Shown: piece after piece, positions 10,495 to 20,109 of the stretch
Layout of the letters: every line of letters begins with the position of its first letter
Position numbering within the stretch: the stretch's first letter is position 1
Assembly (NCBI RefSeq): GCF_038502225.1
Contig: NC_091341.1
Location: 5,513,025-5,577,024 of the forward strand
Origin: Cherax quadricarinatus
Taxonomy: Eukaryota > Arthropoda > Malacostraca > Decapoda > Parastacidae
Direction: 5' to 3'
Length of the DNA: 64,000 bases
Notes under the pieces: generated by a model
The model's database searches: none
What the model was told of the DNA's origin: nothing
What the model saw: the letters and a program-made list of their open reading frames with translations, nothing else
Made by a program: the position numbers and the translations under genes

Positions 10495-10795
10495 CATCCC
10501 CTCAAGATCTCAATAACCCTTCAACATCCTTTCAACAATTCCTCAACATTCACTCAACAATCCCTAAATATTCCTTGAACAACCCCTTAACATCCCTTCA
10601 AGAACCCCTCAACATTCCTCCAACAACCCTTCAACATCCCTTCAACAACCCCTCAACAACCCCCCAACAACCCTTCAACAATCCTACAAGACCCCCTCAA
10701 CACTCCTTCAGCAACCCTTCAACATCCCTTCAACAACCCGTCAACAACCCCTGAACAGTCCCTCAACAGTCCTTCAACACCCCTTCACCTAATTT
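10495..10795. repeat. Degenerate C-rich minisatellite
   Basis: Imperfect repetition of a roughly 10-11-bp phrase such as CCCTTCAACA or CCCTCAACAAC over about 300 bp, with almost no G on the plus strand. Confidence 0.75.
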
Positions 10796-11209
10796 CGTAA
10801 TTAAAAAAAAAATCATTACAAATATGAAGTTTTCAAACGTCGTTTTTTCCCTGCAGATTTACATACATTTTTGCCACCATTGTTAATACCTGCTTACATA
10901 ATGAGAAGTTTGAACCACTTAGTCTGGCGCTGACAGATTTTGGACCGTGTTGAATATTCCACTACCAGCGAGGACCAGCAGAATTAACGAAGAGAATGGA
11001 TTGAAAAAAAAATTCTCGAAACTCTCATGGAAAGAGAAATAGAAATCATCCCCAGGTAGGAACAATTCACAAAAATACACACACAGTGGAGAGGTGACTT
11101 TTAACAACTGTGGGGTCTGTTTCTCATCTATTAATTCGTCACAACTGGTGACTTATTGAAGATTCATGACAGACAGATAGGCTTTTTCCTCAAGTGTGAG
11201 ATTTTTTGG
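10796..11209. other. No recognisable feature
   Basis: Mixed sequence with two A-runs (about 10803-10812 and 11005-11012). No coding or repeat assignment. Confidence 0.3.
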
Positions 11210-11294
11210 TCAAGCATCATGAATTGTACAAGAGTGGTATCCAATACCAACAAGATGATAACTGAGACACATGTGCAATATCTGGGTATCTTTA

Positions 11295-11333
11295 TTGTAG
11301 ACGTTTCACCATCCAGTGCCTTTATCAATACAG
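11295..11333 (-). ncRNA. Decayed hammerhead-like motif, family B
   Basis: Inverted-arm partner of the motif at 11535-11573. Core TTGATAA and GAAACGTC persist, but stem II reads GGCA...TGGT and no longer pairs well. Probably inactive. Confidence 0.45.
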
Positions 11334-11534
11334 ATTCTAGGACATAATTTGAAAACAGTAGAACTATATACAAAAGATGAGATAATCAGTCTCTCAGCCT
11401 TGGAGTTGGTGTGAAGAGCACCGTAGTTGTAAAGAATCTTCACGATTACGGTGATCTTCACACCAGCTCCAAGGCTGAGGGACTGATACCTCATCTTTTG
11501 TATATAGTTCTGTTTTCAAATTATGTCCTAGAAT

Positions 11535-11573
11535 TTGTATTGATAAAGCCACTGGATGGCGAAACGTCTACAA
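11535..11573 (+). ncRNA. Hammerhead-ribozyme-like motif, family B
   Basis: In order: TTGTA (stem I, 11535-11539), TTGATAA (core, 11540-11546), one extra A, GCCA-loop-TGGC (stem II, 11548-11560), GAAAC then GT (ACGU minimal stem III), C at the cleavage position, then TACAA (11569-11573), which pairs fully with TTGTA. GUC is the classic hammerhead cleavage triplet. Deviations from CUGANGA are C3 to U and G8 to A, which keep a 3-8 pair. Activity is inferred, not shown. Confidence 0.65.
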
Positions 11574-11714
11574 TAAAGATACCCAAATGTTGCACATGTG
11601 TCTTAGTTATCATTTCAACTATCATGGAAAATATTTTATTGTGAAGGTTGTGATACTTGTGTTGCTTCTGGTGGTAGTGGTTACTTATGTATTATCAATA
11701 GATACTTTTATACA

Positions 11715-11780
11715 AATAACCCGAACATCGGAGAAATTTATGACGACATTTCGGTCCGACTTGGACCATTAACTAGTCAC
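11715..11780 (-). repeat. Family D hammerhead-like repeat
   Basis: On the minus strand: GTGTGAC, TAGTTAA, T, GGTCCAAGTCGGACC, GAAATGTC, GTCATA. Stem I (TGTGAC with GTCATA, one G-U) and stem II (5 bp) pair, but the core segment is not CUGANGA. Confidence 0.6.
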
Positions 11781-11874
11781 ACTAACACACGAAGGTAAGG
11801 GAGCCAGTATATATACGAAAGAACAGCAGGAACGGGGCAAAGAGAGGAGGAATTAAAAATAAAATGAAGGAATA

Positions 11875-12015
11875 ATACACAAATAACTCGTATATGGGAG
11901 AGAGAAACTTACGACGACATTTCGGCCAGATTTGGACCATTTACAGTCACACAAGTTTGTAAATGGTCCAAGTTGGAACGAAACTTCATGTGCGGGTTAT
12001 CTGTGTATTGTTCCA
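11875..12015. repeat. Family D repeat, inverted pair
   Basis: A minus-strand copy (11880-11955) and a plus-strand copy (11948-12012) meet head to head near CACACAAG. The right copy ends GTGCGGGTTATCTGTGTATT, the usual 3' end of this family in the window. Confidence 0.6.
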
Positions 12016-12650
12016 ATCACGGTATTGTGCCTTTTCGTCCTTTAGAATTGAAGAAGTACATACATCACTATTTTCTACTTAAAAGCTTCAGTTTTATCTA
12101 ATCAACCAAAAAAAAAAAAATCCCAGTTATATATAGACATATTCCTGTAGTTATTTTTCCTCATTCAAACAAACACTCCTCGAGGATAAAAATAATTATC
12201 ACGAAGTGCTAAATCAGTACATGTCATACTGTACCTTGGGAATGAGGAGATAAAGCTTGATCCGTGTAAACGGAGAATTTGATGAATTCAGTTTCGTACA
12301 TCAAGAGTACTTCTGCATAACGATACTCCTCTTGAATGGCCTCCAGGTATTACTGTTTTCAGTTCCTCAGTAATGACTGCCTCGTGAGGAGAGGCTTTCT
12401 TCTTAGGAGTGATTTTCTAACAGTAAATCTGTTCTCAAACAATTTAGTTATTACTCATGTTATTAACAAGATGCAGCGCAAACTATTGGTTTGAATACAT
12501 CTAGGTGAGTACATACAGGGAAAACAACTGTCTGGCGCTAAGCAGACGGAGGATCAAGCCTTCACCACGTCTTGTGCTGAATGACCCACATGGGTATAGC
12601 GCTTTAAATTAAAAAAAAAATTATTGATTTAGAGTTTCGATCCGTATAGA
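12016..12650. other. No recognisable feature
   Basis: AT-rich with a 13-base A run at about 12108-12120. No gene, tandem array or named repeat. Confidence 0.3.
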
Positions 12651-12655
12651 AAAAT

Positions 12656-12840
12656 ACATGACTCACGAAATCGTAATGACACGATTGCAAACAAACCATA
12701 CCACGGGCGGGGATAGAACCCGCGATCAGAGAGTCATAAAACTCCAGACCGATGCCTTAACCACTGGGCCAGCGGCTCTACACAGAGCGAAACGTTGTCC
12801 TGATGAGAGCAAGTGCTTGAGCTTATATCTCTTCATATTA
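12656..12840 (-). mobile_element. tRNA-derived SINE joined to a hammerhead-like fragment
   Basis: Minus-strand SINE: GGCCCAGTGGTTAAGGC (A-box region), GCGGGTTCTATCCCCGC (B-box region), then a tail with TCGTGTCATTACGA. Directly 5' of the tRNA part, on the plus strand at about 12775-12800, is GCTCTACACAGAGC-GAAACGTT, i.e. a stem II hairpin and the GAAAC side of a ribozyme-like repeat. The SINE appears to have landed in, or recombined with, such a repeat just before stem II. Confidence 0.65.
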
Positions 12841-13327
12841 ATCGGCAATGCGCCATCTCATCCAATGCTTATTATAGTTTCTCGTTTCTAGATTTACTAC
12901 ATGACAAATAATCAAACGTTTTACAGAAATACAAGTAAATGGAGTCGGCAAAGCCATTTCTCTTGCGATGTTCTTAACTATATTAAAATAAACATAAGTT
13001 TAAAATGAACAGAGCAAGACTCCAATGAGGCAATTTTTTCACAATAATTCATCAAATTAACTTTGACAAGAAGGATTTTTGTTGATCTGTTAACCATGAT
13101 CGACACATATTTCAGCCACAATTTATTTTTGTTAAGCTAATATCACTGATTATGTTTGAATATGAAAAAAGAAAAACTGTTCTCAATTTCTTCCCAGAGA
13201 TTTTCTTCGATTTCTGGAGTATTGGTAACCTATAACGTTCTGTTACATTCCTATAAAGAGGTAACACATGTCTTTCTTGTTCCAAGCTAAGATCGGCAGT
13301 GTCGCTTTACCACGGTGTTTTGGGTTT
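12841..13327. other. No recognisable feature
   Basis: AT-rich, no ORF with protein character and no tandem structure. Confidence 0.3.
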
Positions 13328-13332
13328 GTGTG

Positions 13333-13410
<78 letters not shown>
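13328..13410. repeat. (TG)n microsatellite
   Basis: TG repeats abut the 3' end of a minus-strand LINE fragment that starts at about 13415. Confidence 0.95.
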
Positions 13411-13411
<1 letters not shown>

Positions 13412-13414
13412 CAG

Positions 13415-14100
13415 GGTGTGTGTGTGTACTCACCTAGTTGTGGTTTGCAGGGGTCGATTCACAGCTCCTGGCCCCGCCTCTTCACTGGTCCCTACTAAGT
13501 CACTCTTCCTTCTCCATGAGGTTTGACAAACCTCTTCTTAAAGCTATGTATGGATTCTGCCTCCACTATATCACTTCCCAGATTGTTCCACTTCCTGACA
13601 TCTCTGCGACTGGAGAAATACTTTCTAACATTCCTGTGATTCATCTAAGTCTTCAACTTCCAATTGTGACCCCTTGTTGCTGTGTCCCATCTCTGGAACA
13701 TCCTGTCTCTCTCCACCTTGTCGATTACTCTCAGTATTTTGCATGTCGTTACCATATCCCCCTTATATCTCCTGTCCTCCATTGTCAGGTCGATTTTCCT
13801 TAACCCCTCCTCGAAGGACATGCCCCTTAGCTTCGGGACTAGTGTTGCAAATCTTTGCATTTTCTCTAATTTGCTTACGTGCTTGGCTAGATGTGGGTTC
13901 CAAACTGGTGCTGCATACTCCAATATAGGCATGACATACACTGTGTACAAGGCCCTGAACGATTTCTTCTTGAGATGTCTGAATGCTATTCTTAGGTTTG
14001 CTAGGCGCTCGTATGCTGCAGCAGTTATTTGATTAATGTGCACCTCAGAAGAAGTGCCCGATGTTATACTCACCCCAAGATCCCTTTCCTTGAGTGAGGT
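13415..14100 (-). pseudogene. CR1/jockey-type LINE 3' fragment (RT C-terminus)
   Basis: The minus strand encodes the C-terminal part of a LINE RT (13645-14073): TAAAYERLANLRIAF-like start, then VMPILEYAAPVWNPHL, a hallmark of the RT thumb/C-terminal region, then LTMEDRRYKGDM. The frame breaks before the usual C-terminus, and 13415-13645 holds the rest plus the 3' UTR. Heavily 5' truncated. Near-relatives occur at 23.76-24.45, 24.56-24.93, 57.3-57.9 and 57.9-58.3 kb. The 3' end GGTGAGTACACACA-type tail runs into (CA)n on this strand. Confidence 0.85.
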
Positions 14101-14195
14101 TTGTAGTCTCTGGGCCCCCTAGACTGGAATCCGTCTGCGGTCTTCTTTGCCCTTCCTCAGTATTCATGACTTTGCACTTTGTAGTTCTGCCTGGT

Positions 14196-14198
<3 letters not shown>

Positions 14199-14232
<34 letters not shown>
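14199..14232. repeat. (TG)n microsatellite
   Basis: Short TG run continuing into a GCGC/GTGC alternating purine-pyrimidine stretch to about 14270. Confidence 0.85.
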
Positions 14233-14235
<3 letters not shown>

Positions 14236-14274
14236 CGCGCGTGCATACTCGCGTGCGTGCGTGCACGCACTAGT

Positions 14275-14605
14275 CACTGCTAGAATGTAGGTGCTCCTCT
14301 TGTTCTCAGATTATTAAAGCCAGATGTAATTTCACACCCACCGTCTGTCTCCATCACAGAGGGTGCGCTGTGTACTACTACTGCCAATATTTATAGCAAA
14401 ATCGTTCTAAGTAGAGGCTAGTGTGGTAGTAATTGAAATTTATCGCGCGTGTCGAAGATCTAAGCTGGTTTGTACCTGGTGAACACTGCCCACTGACGCA
14501 CGCCACGGCTTCATGGCGGCCAAATAGCTTTTAATGAATAAAACAGCACAAGTGCTAACACCTAATAAAGAACCTGATAGTGTCGAGTGAAGAAAATTGG
14601 TGTAA
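14275..14605. other. No recognisable feature
   Basis: Non-repetitive sequence between two TG microsatellites; nothing recognised. Confidence 0.3.
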
Positions 14606-14608
14606 AAG

Positions 14609-14612
<4 letters not shown>

Positions 14613-14679
<67 letters not shown>
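14613..14679. repeat. (TG)n microsatellite
   Basis: TG run of about 67 bp. Confidence 0.95.
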
Positions 14680-14681
<2 letters not shown>

Positions 14682-14859
14682 GCGGTCAGGTGCGTGGATG
14701 ACGCTTGTCAACAGAGCTCCGATATTTCGTCTCTGGGGTAATGCGTCTTATTGCCCTAAATTTCTACCCTGGTAATGCGTGCATGCGTGGAAGCAACTTG
14801 CATTCTGGGACTCAAATGAAAAATGTATTAAAGACATTGTCGTATTTGGGTGACCCCCT

Positions 14860-14861
<2 letters not shown>

Positions 14862-14925
<64 letters not shown>
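14862..14925. repeat. (CA)n microsatellite
   Basis: CA run of about 64 bp, opposite in phase to the TG array 180 bp upstream. Confidence 0.95.
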
Positions 14926-14927
<2 letters not shown>

Positions 14928-15103
14928 CCCCTTTAAGGCTCCCCACTCCAACACTCCCCTAAGTGTGTAAAAATGAAATAGAATGTATATTAGTCTATGC
15001 ATTAACGCTCTGTAACAGGAGTAGCATGTTGTGTATGTGTGTGTTAGGTGTCAATTGTGAAATACACTTGTCGATAGACACTTGACCTGTTTTGTGTTTA
15101 TGC

Positions 15104-15107
<4 letters not shown>

Positions 15108-15144
<37 letters not shown>

Positions 15145-15190
15145 TACTCACCTATATGTGGTTGCATGGGTCGATTCACAGCTGGTTCTG
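15108..15190 (-). repeat. (TG)n plus LINE 3'-end stub
   Basis: TG repeats to about 15141, then GTACTCACCTATATGTGGTT and a GGTCGATTCACAGCT stub, the 3'-most 45 bp of the LINE family seen at 13.4 kb. A very short 5'-truncated insertion with its microsatellite tail. Confidence 0.7.
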
Positions 15191-15859
15191 ATGGACACTT
15201 GAACAAAAAAATACAAGTAACTTCTAGTGAACATCTCTAGACTAGCGATATTGTGGTGGCAAACTCATCCACAGTTTCAAGAGTATGAAAAGCCAGAAAG
15301 CCCGTGAATCAATATTTCCGGCCAGTGTAGGTTACGAGGCGTGGCCAGCAGTGGAGAATCATCCCTACAAACACAACTCTGAGGTGCAACTCAGTGACGA
15401 TACACTTGTTATCAAGAAATGAAGGCACCAGAAATACCATTGGACGACCTGAGGGAGAAAATATGATAAACACATGCAGATTAAATAAAAAAGAAGTGAA
15501 AATTAGAGAGGGAGGATTACTTGGTGCCAATAATGGGGAGGAGAAGGAGAAGCCATACGTTATATGACGTATGAAAAATGCAGAAGGGATACGTGAAAAC
15601 TGGTTTTCGCAAATAGAAAGTTGATGGAATGAAATCAGAAAAACTGTGTGGGCCAAAAATGGCAATTTTACTTTTACCATGATATATATATTTATAACAA
15701 GGCAGAACAGCATGCACATAAACGGCATTAAAGTACATACAGTCATGTTGAAGGATGTACTGACCTAAAGAATGAAGATAAACAATGAAGACCACCAGAT
15801 CTTTATTGTGACAATGTTTCATTGTAAGGAAATAATTTTTAATAATACAGATGGAGATA
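15191..15859. other. No recognisable feature
   Basis: Two overlapping minus frames exist here but show no domain or codon pattern I recognise; I treat the region as non-coding. Confidence 0.3.
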
Positions 15860-16074
15860 CAGTGGACCCTCGAATTTAGTCGTGCCTTTTCTGTATGCAA
15901 AACTATTTTTATTATCTATAAAATGTATTTTTTGTTAATATTTTTGGGTGTCTGGAATGGTTTAATTGGATTTACATTATTTCCTATGGGAAATATTAAC
16001 AAAAAATACATTTTATAGATAATAAAAATAGTTTTGCATACAGAAAAGGCACGACTAAATTCGAGGGTCCACTG
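15860..16074. mobile_element. MITE-like foldback element with about 85-bp inverted repeats
   Basis: Starts CAGTGGACCCTCGAATT and ends with its exact complement AATTCGAGGGTCCACTG. The arms of about 85 bp (15860-15944 and 15991-16074) appear perfect and enclose a 46-bp middle. Length, AT-rich interior and a CAGTGGACCCTCG-like terminus recall pogo/Tigger-type Tc1-mariner MITEs. The left flank is TA; the right flank is ATAT, so a TA duplication is possible but not clean. Confidence 0.7.
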
Positions 16075-16204
16075 ATATTGTTAGCAGGGAAAAATTATTA
16101 CTAAGCTTCAGAGAAGACTGAGTTTTATCAAGTATTTGGTAATATACTTGAAGGAAACGTTGCAAGAAGAAAATTTTCCCTACGTTTGGGTCGATTTCCA
16201 CTTG

Positions 16205-16310
16205 CCGGCTTACTTAACACAGCGACGTACGTCCAGATGACGTTCTGGAGTTTTGTGACTCTGGTCGCGAGTTCTAACCCTATCCGTGGTATGGTTTATG
16301 TACGTGCAGC
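16205..16310 (+). repeat. SINE fragment (tRNA-type)
   Basis: Contains TTCTGGAGTTTTGTGACTC, GCGAGTTCTAACCC and GTGGTATGGTTTATG, matching the SINE with decay. A second, weaker piece lies at about 16698-16760 with GGGTTCAAACCCCACCC. Confidence 0.55.
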
Positions 16311-16989
16311 CCATATGAATACGACAGAAGGTAAGGTGAAGGTTAGGTGTAATGTGGCCTAGATCCCAGGGTCAGAGGTGACGGTCACACCAGTCGTAAG
16401 ATTATCTACATATCCCTGAATGATCATCTCTACGTGGTTTCTTGATCTTTTTCCCTCTCTGAAAGGTTTTCGTGTATAACTTGAGAACGCCTCCCCGATC
16501 AGTTTCAAATTTTCATTCATGGAAAGGTTCATTGAACTATTGTTATGTTCAGGTGCCATCTGGCTGATTATAATTTCCTTTAGATAACCTCATAAAGTCG
16601 CTTCTGATCAGCTTAAACCTCTAAATTGTTGTGTCCAACTCAGAAGAAAGTTGAAATATTACTGAAGTCTGTAAGCCACATGGAGTGGCTTATGTACGTT
16701 CTGGAGTGTTGGGCTTCACCCGCCATGGGTTCAAACCCCACCCGCTACGTGACTTTTTACAATTATGTTATTAGGAATTCTTGAGTCACAACCATTATGT
16801 ACAGGATTTAAAGGTGCAAGTTTATAAATTTCCTAACACAGTTAAAAGTGAAATAATTGGGTTCCGACCAATAACTCTACTGATCGGCTTCAAACTTTCA
16901 GCGATAACTGGCTTTACTCAATTTTATTAAAAAAATATTTTCCTTGCTCAAACTGGAAAACACTTTTTCTAATTTGCTTGCAAGTCTAA

Positions 16990-17960
16990 GCACTGGGAGT
17001 TGTCACAGTTGTTCTTTGCTGATGACAATGTGCTTGTGGGAGATTCTGAAGAGAAGTTGCAGAGGTTAGTGGACAAGTTTGGTAGGGTATGTAAAAGAAG
17101 GAAAGATTGGATATCAGACAGGAAGGAGGGAGTGTGGAGGAAGTGAATGTATTCAGATATTTGGGAGTGAACTTGTCAGCAGATTGGTCCATGAAAGATG
17201 AGGTGAATCAGAGTTGATGAGGGAAAAAAGGTGAGTGGTGCACTGAGGAGTCTGTGGAGAGAAAGAACATTATCCATGAAAGACTAATGTAAGAGAGCAT
17301 AGTTATACCAACGCTCTTACATGGTATGAAGCATGGGCTGTGAATGTTGCAACAAGGAGAAGGTAGAGGCAGTGGAGATGTCATGTGGTGTGAATATCAT
17401 GCAGAGAATCCATAGTTTGGAAATTAGGAGGTGTGGGGTTACTAAACGTATTATCCAGAGGGCTGAGGAGGAGTTTTTGAGATGGTTCGGACATTTAGAA
17501 AGGAAGGAATGAAACAGAATGACATGGAGAGCGTATAAATCTGTTGAGGAAAGCGGGGTAGAGATCGGCCTAGTAAGTATTAGAGTGAGGGGGTAAAGGA
17601 GGTTTTGTGTACAAGGGTCTTGGACTTCCAGCAAGCATGCGTGAGCGTGTTAGACAGGAGTGGAGATAAATGGTTTATAGGACTTGACGCACTGTTGGAG
17701 TGTGAGCAAGGTAACATGAATGAATTCAGGAAAACTGGCAGGCCTGGAGGTGGGAAGTACAGTGCCGGCACTCTGAAGGAGGGGTGTAAATATACCTGTT
17801 TTATAACTGTAGTGTAAGCACGCCTTTTTGCAAGACAGTGATGGAGTGAATGATGAAAGTTTCTCTTTTTAGGGTCATCCTGCCTTGGTGGGAAACGGCT
17901 GATGTGTTACTAAATTTTTTTTTTTTTTTGCACGATCTTGTGCTGTATGCCTGCCAATTT
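16990..17960 (+). pseudogene. LINE relic: RT motif and 3' end
   Basis: Around 17010-17100 one plus frame reads a (F)FADD box followed by NVLVGDSEEKLQRLVDKFG, typical of RT motif C in LINEs. Further on, other frames give RRMHSLEIRRC-like and FLRWFGHLERKE segments, so the relic carries several frameshifts and stops. From about 17560 it matches the 3' ends at 25.03 and 34.11 kb (CTTGGACTTCCAGCAAGCAT, then CAAGACAGTGATGGAGT, then CTGCCTTGGTGGGAA and a T/A-rich end). Family uncertain; a poly-T-like run at 17918 breaks the expected A-rich tail. Confidence 0.7.
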
Positions 17961-18523
17961 TTCTGAAGAAATTGTGAAAACTTAAGAATTGTTTTCCATG
18001 CAGTGTTTATCTTACTGAGTGGAAGCTACGGATTGTTACTGCAATATGCTGGTACCAATTTGCTAAATTTTGCTCTATCCTTTAAGCTGTACTAGTACAG
18101 CAGCTCGTAGGTAGTACACAAATTCTGCTTTCCTGAAAAAAAAATATATTTTTGCTTATATGATTGTAGAGAATTTGAAACAGAAGGAAAAAGCAGAAAG
18201 GGAAAGCGAGAAATATTGAAAACTCGCATTTCTATGGAGTTTTTTAAATATCACGAATTTAGTGAGCCCTTATATATCAGACTTTTGTGCTGCATTAATC
18301 CTAGCCAGCACGTGTTCTCAGATATTTTTTTATCCCTTCAGTGTTATAGTTTATAATCTGAGAAAGCCTTTTATGACAGGCTTCAATTTTTGGACACTGA
18401 CGGGCTGTTACTAAGAGAAGCTTTAAGGAGCTATTGGCATGTACAAGTATCCTGACCATTTTTTGGGGAAGAAGTTTCCTTATAATAACTTAAAAACTTC
18501 TTACCATCGGCTTGAAACTTACA

Positions 18524-18995
18524 GTACTGGTGTGTCCGACTCAGGAGGAAGTTGGATACTGGTGTGTCCGACTCAGGAGGAAGTTGGATACTGGTGTGTC
18601 CTACTCAGGAGGAAGTTGGATACTGGTGTGTCCTACTCAGGAGGAAGTTGGATACTGGTGTGTCCTACTCAGGAGGAAGTTGGATACTGGTGTGTCCTAC
18701 TCAGGAGGAAGTTGGATACTGGTGTGTCCTACTCAGGAGGAAGTTGGATACTGGTGTGTCCTACTCAGGAGGAAGTTAGATACTGGTGTGTCCTACTCAG
18801 GAGGAAGTTAGATACTGGTGTGTCCGACTCAGGAGGAAGTTGGATACTGGTGTGTCCGACTCAGGAGGAAGTTAGATACTGGTGTGTCCGACTCAGGAGG
18901 AAGTTGGATACTGGTGTGTCCGACTCAGGAGGAAGTTGGATACTGGTGTGTCCGACTCAGGAGGAAGTTAGATACTGGTGTGTCCTACTCAGGAA
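18524..18995. repeat. 32-bp tandem repeat, about 15 copies
   Basis: Unit CTGGTGTGTCC(G/T)ACTCAGGAGGAAGTTGGATA-type, 32 bp, so the plus frames rotate through the array and stay open. Variant C-to-T and G-to-A copies cluster in blocks. The unit is one phrase of the surrounding diverged repeat that has amplified locally. Confidence 0.9.
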
Positions 18996-19074
18996 GAAGT
19001 TGAAATTGTTACTGAAATGGGAACCAATCTGTTAGTTACATTTTTATAATGGTGTAACATTTACTCGTAATATA

Positions 19075-19155
19075 ACTAGAGTGTGACTTTGTAAATGGTC
19101 CAAGCCGGACCGAAACGTCGTCGTAAGCTTCTCTCTATGTGCGGGTTATTTGTGT
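19075..19155 (+). repeat. Family D hammerhead-like repeat
   Basis: Plus strand: GTGTGAC, TTTGTAAAT, GGTCCAAGCCGGACC, GAAACGTC, GTCGTAAG, ending ATGTGCGGGTTATTTGTGTA. Stem II is a perfect 5-bp hairpin and GAC/GTC can pair as stem I. The core segment is one base longer than in other copies and does not match CUGANGA. Confidence 0.6.
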
Positions 19156-19704
19156 ATAGAGGATGTCTTTCTCAATGGCTTCAGTTTTTAACTGATGATG
19201 TACCTAATGAAAAGGATGATGTCTTTAGCATCTAGAATGTGTGGCTGCAGATTTGCCAGTTCGCTAAATTAATAAACTTAGAACTGTATTTTGTGTGGTA
19301 ACTGGGGAGTTCATTCGCACTTCAGCTTCAGATTTCCCTCACAAGTGTACTTTCTGAAAGAAAGCTTTGATTCTATGAGTTGTGTATATTTTAATGTGCA
19401 ACTTCAGTTAAACACGTTGTTTTCCATGAAATAATTCTTCGGCTTCAAACGCCAGTGCACTTAATGATTTGGACCGAGTTGTATAAGTGCCAATTAGCTA
19501 ATTTTATCAAAGATACGGAAAATTTAAATACTTTTTGTTTTATGTGAAAGCCTCGTGTGATTGGTTTTAAATTTTCAACGCCGAGAACTTGAGACTGCAG
19601 CTTCTATGTTGCTTCTGTCATAAAGTGCCGAGAAACTTCTAAAACTGTCCTCGGTAATATTTAGAGAATGCTTATTTTGACTGGTTTTCAACTTGCAAAA
19701 TTGG
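19156..19704. other. Spacer within the diverged repeat
   Basis: No gene; weak similarity to the surrounding ancient repeat phrases only. Confidence 0.3.
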
Positions 19705-19759
19705 AGTATGTTAGTGTAAAGTAAAAGGACACAAGTGCAACTAATGTGACATTTATTGT

Positions 19760-19796
19760 GGCAACGTTTCGCTCTCCAGGAGCTTTATCAAGCCAT
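19760..19796 (-). ncRNA. Hammerhead-ribozyme-like motif, family A, left arm
   Basis: Mirror copy of 19918-19954 on the minus strand, with the same stems, core and GAAACGTT segment intact. Confidence 0.6.
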
Positions 19797-19917
19797 TACA
19801 AACAATACATGGACACAGAGGGTATATAAAGGCTCAGAGTGAGGTGAATACTAGTGAGGTACCATTCACCTCACTCTGAGCCTTTACATACCCTCTGTGT
19901 CCATGTATTGTTTGTAA

Positions 19918-19954
19918 TGGCTTGATAAAGCTCCTGGAGAGCGAAACGTTGCCA
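19918..19954 (+). ncRNA. Hammerhead-ribozyme-like motif, family A
   Basis: TGGC (stem I) at 19918-19921, core TTGATAA, an extra A, GCTC-CTGGA-GAGC (stem II), GAAAC-GT (minimal stem III), T at the cleavage position, then GCCA at 19951-19954, which pairs exactly with TGGC. Compared with family B, stems I and II are both different in sequence but both paired, which argues for selection on RNA structure. Core positions 3 and 8 are U and A instead of C and G. Confidence 0.65.
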
Positions 19955-20109
19955 CAATAAATGTCACATTAGTTGCACTTGTGTCCTTTTACTTTACATA
20001 TTGTCGGTAATTCTACCAACTTTATTACAGTATGTTAGTGGAAGATTCGAACCGAGTTGATGCAGTGTGGCTGCCGATTTGCCATTTATACTTGGGAAAT
20101 CTGGATATC

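Larger units (their letters stand above)
11223..11614 (-). mobile_element. Foldback retroposon, family B, with hammerhead-like arms
   Basis: Left and right arms are inverted copies meeting around 11425-11440. The tail lies on the left (about 11223-11257) and contains GGTATCCAATACC, a small hairpin. Imperfect 13-bp direct repeats flank it (11210-11222 TCAAGCATCATGA and 11615-11627 TCAACTATCATGG, 10 of 13 matches), as expected for an older insertion. The right arm contains the well-paired ribozyme motif annotated separately. Confidence 0.7.
19716..20028 (+). mobile_element. Foldback retroposon, family A, 313 bp, with 11-bp target duplication
   Basis: Starts GTAAAGTAAAAGGACAC and ends CTTTATTAC. 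The two arms (about 134 bp, one mismatch noticed) meet around a 14-nt centre near 19851-19864. The last 31 bp are unpaired and contain GGTAATTCTACC, a small hairpin. Flanks are AGTATGTTAGT at 19705-19715 and again at 20029-20039, an exact 11-bp target duplication. The arms each hold a hammerhead-like motif. Confidence 0.85.

Noticed and set aside
15309..15900. Overlapping minus frames of 145 and 127 codons
   Set aside because: No recognisable motif, no repeat of the pattern elsewhere, and one runs into the MITE. Most likely chance.
18439..19035. 198-codon frame across the 32-bp array
   Set aside because: The three frames rotate through the same unit; repeat artefact.
19082..19127. Calling family D copies active hammerheads
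   Set aside because: The region that should be CUGANGA does not match in any copy seen, so only a structural resemblance is claimed.
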